Assembly (NCBI GenBank): GCA_013205335.1
Contig: JABMNB010000487.1
Span: forward strand, 1-5,784
DNA length: 5,784 nucleotides
From: Rhodospirillales bacterium
GTDB taxonomy: Bacteria; Pseudomonadota; Alphaproteobacteria; Reyranellales; Reyranellaceae
Direction: 5' to 3'
The notes below the pieces were generated by a model. The model searched no databases. It saw only the letters and a program-made list of their open reading frames with translations, and was not told the DNA's origin. Both the position numbers and the translations under genes were made by a program. Numbering within the stretch: the first letter of the stretch is position 1; each line of letters begins with the position of its first letter. Positions 5,007 through 5,784 of this stretch are shown piece after piece.

Positions 5007-5390
5007 CTACTCGGCGGTGCCGCCAATCCCCGTTTTCGGGCCCGTCTCGGCGGAAGCGTCGCCGGGAGCGTCACCGGGAGCGTCGCCGGGAGGGTCAGCA
5101 TTGGCCGGACGCATCACGGAGCGCAGGGCCTGACGCAATTCGGTGGCGGTCATGTCGTCATGCAGCCCAGGCAGGAGGGCCAGACCATCGGGGATGGGTT
5201 CGACATGTTCGGCGGCGCGGATGCACGCCAGTCCCGCCTCGTAGCGCTCCTCACGCAGGCACTCTATGGCCGACAGGACATGATAGGCCTCCCGACGATT
5301 CGGATTGCGCCTGAAGCGCTCCAGGACCAGCACGAAACGATGGATACGCTGGCAGAGTGAAAGACGTGTCGTGTCCGCGAAATCCGTCAT
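5007..5390 (-). CDS. Hypothetical helical protein, 127 aa, with Pro-Gly-Asp-Ala repeat tail
   Basis: This is an unrecognised protein. Residues 1-65 are strongly helical and basic: SLCQRIHRFVLVLERF (11-26), then a pair of helices RREAYHVLSAIECLREERYE (32-51) and AGLACIRAAEHVEPIP (52-67) that looks like a TPR-type helix-turn-helix ending in proline. A second helical unit is at 80-94 (MTATELRQALRSVMR). The last 30 residues are low-complexity, with PGDA in tandem at about 101-112, encoded by three 12-bp DNA repeats. ATG 5390 is preferred; GGTGGG lies close upstream and a short ORF ends over it as ATGA. A TTG at 5426 would add 12 residues without a better ribosome-binding site. It is the first gene of the visible transcript order, after the two inverted repeats. 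A virion-assembly or chaperone-like role is only a guess from position. Confidence 0.7.
   Translation of the reverse strand: MTDFADTTRLSLCQRIHRFVLVLERFRRNPNRREAYHVLSAIECLREERYEAGLACIRAAEHVEPIPDGLALLPGLHDDMTATELRQALRSVMRPANADPPGDAPGDAPGDASAETGPKTGIGGTAE
5056..5091. repeat. Three tandem 12-bp repeats
   Basis: Units gcgtcgccggga, gcgtcaccggga and gcgtcgccggga (5056-5067, 5068-5079, 5080-5091). The outer two are identical and the middle one has one change. They keep frame in the 127-aa gene and encode the repeated Pro-Gly-Asp-Ala tail, so copy number can change without a frameshift. Confidence 0.9.
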
Positions 5391-5446
5391 GCGCCCACCA
5401 CTATCCCAACAAGGGTGAGCATCCAAGTCTTACGATGCATCGCCAT
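5387..5446 (-). CDS. Possible 19-aa hydrophobic leader-like peptide
   Basis: The minus strand encodes MAMHRKTWMLTLVGIVVGA followed by TGA. The peptide has a short basic start (His-Arg-Lys) and a hydrophobic run (WMLTLVGIVVGA), like a truncated signal peptide or a single membrane segment. Its stop overlaps the ATG of the 127-aa gene in the form ATGA, the usual sign of translational coupling. The Shine-Dalgarno is weak (GGTGA 10 bases upstream, inside the 5454-5473 inverted repeat). It could be a leader controlling the next gene, a tiny membrane peptide, or chance. Confidence 0.3.
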   Translation of the reverse strand: MAMHRKTWMLTLVGIVVGA

Positions 5447-5453
5447 GATATCC

Positions 5454-5473
5454 GGTTCACCGAAATGTGAACC
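5454..5473. repeat. Perfect inverted repeat GGTTCAC-N6-GTGAACC
   Basis: Two 7-bp arms (5454-5460 and 5467-5473) around cgaaat. It lies 64 bases upstream of ATG 5390 and 8 bases before the mini-ORF. It could be a repressor operator or an RNA hairpin in the leader. There is no T-run on either side, so a terminator is unlikely. Confidence 0.7.
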
Positions 5474-5482
5474 CGTCGTCAA

Positions 5483-5501
5483 AGCGGGCAAATTGCCCGC
5501 T
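5483..5501 (-). terminator. Near-perfect GC-rich palindrome, possible intrinsic terminator
   Basis: AGCGGGCAA-A-TTGCCCGCT: 9-bp arms around a single central base, that is, a stable 7-bp stem with a five-base AAATT loop. On the minus strand it is followed by TTTGACG, a very short T tract, so it is a weak candidate terminator for whatever lies to the right. It would then separate that unit from the virion gene block. An operator is the alternative. Confidence 0.4.
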
Positions 5502-5784
5502 CAGTTCCCGTTCAGAAATCGCTCACGGTCGGTGAATATTTCGGCCGATTTCAGGCAACGAACGCGCGGCGGTCCCTTCTCGCCTGCACGCAACAGAATG
5601 CCCGGACATGCGGAGTCACTCGCCTACCACACGTACGGAGACAGGACAGGGCCAGGGAGATTGCGCTCGCCGGCGTCGACGGCGCGCCTGCGATTGATTA
5701 TGCCGCACGCTCCGACACTCACGCAGCGCGGCCGCGGGACGCTCGCGATCGTCAGCCTTCTTCCGCGTCGTTGTTTCAGCCGGC

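Larger units (their letters stand above)
5447..5784. other. Right-end stretch without a supported gene
   Basis: These 338 bases hold two inverted repeats (5454-5473, 5483-5501) and otherwise no recognisable gene. On the minus strand two partial frames run in from the right edge and stop after about 50-57 codons (near 5610-5630); both are Arg/Pro-rich and unrecognised. On the plus strand an ORF opens at ATG 5598 and runs off the edge (62 codons), but it uses AGA/AGG codons unlike the real genes here. No promoter with good -35/-10 boxes could be assigned. Confidence 0.45.

Noticed and set aside
4508..5314. Plus-strand open frame of 268 codons
   Set aside because: It is very rich in Arg, Ser and Pro with no domain, and it lies opposite the 127-aa and 66-aa genes, which have better starts and context.
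5454..5501. T7-type phage RNA polymerase promoters
   Set aside because: I searched by eye for a repeated promoter-like 20-mer ahead of the virion genes and found none; the inverted repeats do not resemble such promoters.
5598..5784. Plus-strand ORF running off the right edge
   Set aside because: It has 62 codons with unusual AGA/AGG use, no Shine-Dalgarno and no recognisable domain; not supported as a gene.
1..5784. CRISPR array, tRNA, rRNA, insertion sequence or integrase
   Set aside because: I looked on both strands and saw no regularly spaced direct repeats, tRNA-like cloverleaf, transposase or recombinase motif. The only tandem repeat is the coding 12-bp one.

Overview
The window is high-GC bacterial DNA. 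Its genes lie on the minus strand, so they are transcribed from position 5784 towards position 1. The main block (about 5400 down to 651) looks like the structural end of a T7-like podophage, probably a prophage or prophage remnant, in a high-GC proteobacterium. Alphaproteobacteria are my best guess, on general style only; no marker gene proves it. The evidence for phage is a gp13-type internal virion protein (degenerate acetyltransferase fold), a gp14/internal-virion-protein-B-like protein, a phage-type cupin-like protein and a tail-type C-terminal domain, in tightly packed, overlapping genes.

Layout in transcription order: (1) 5784-5447, no convincing gene, with two strong inverted repeats near 5454-5501. 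(2) A possible 19-codon hydrophobic mini-ORF (5446-5387) that overlaps by ATGA the start of a 127-aa helical protein with a repeated Pro-Gly-Asp-Ala tail (5390-5007). (3) About 308 bases with hairpins and a G8 tract but no supported gene. (4) A 66-aa gene (4698-4498) and a 152-aa gene (4472-4014), both unrecognised. (5) A 1422-base frame (3981-2560) carrying an FkbM-type methyltransferase joined in frame to a phage tail-type domain, interrupted by two in-frame TGA codons. (6) Four genes with overlapping or nearly touching ends: gp13-like (2554-2093), GNAT acetyltransferase (2096-1641), cupin-like protein (1648-1202) and gp14-like (1214-651). (7) A 277-base gap with different sequence character. 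(8) The first 124 codons of an acyltransferase-3 (OafA/YrhL-type) membrane O-acyltransferase running off the left edge (373-1).

Functionally, gp13-like and gp14-like proteins belong to virion internal or ejection machinery. The gp15- and gp16-type core proteins that usually follow are absent where they would be expected, and the surface-polysaccharide O-acyltransferase stands in their place. This suggests either the end of a prophage or a phage carrying a host-surface modification gene. The most unusual object is the FkbM/tail-domain reading frame: its frame and motifs are preserved across about 470 codons, yet it holds two stops, one just upstream of the SAM-binding motif.
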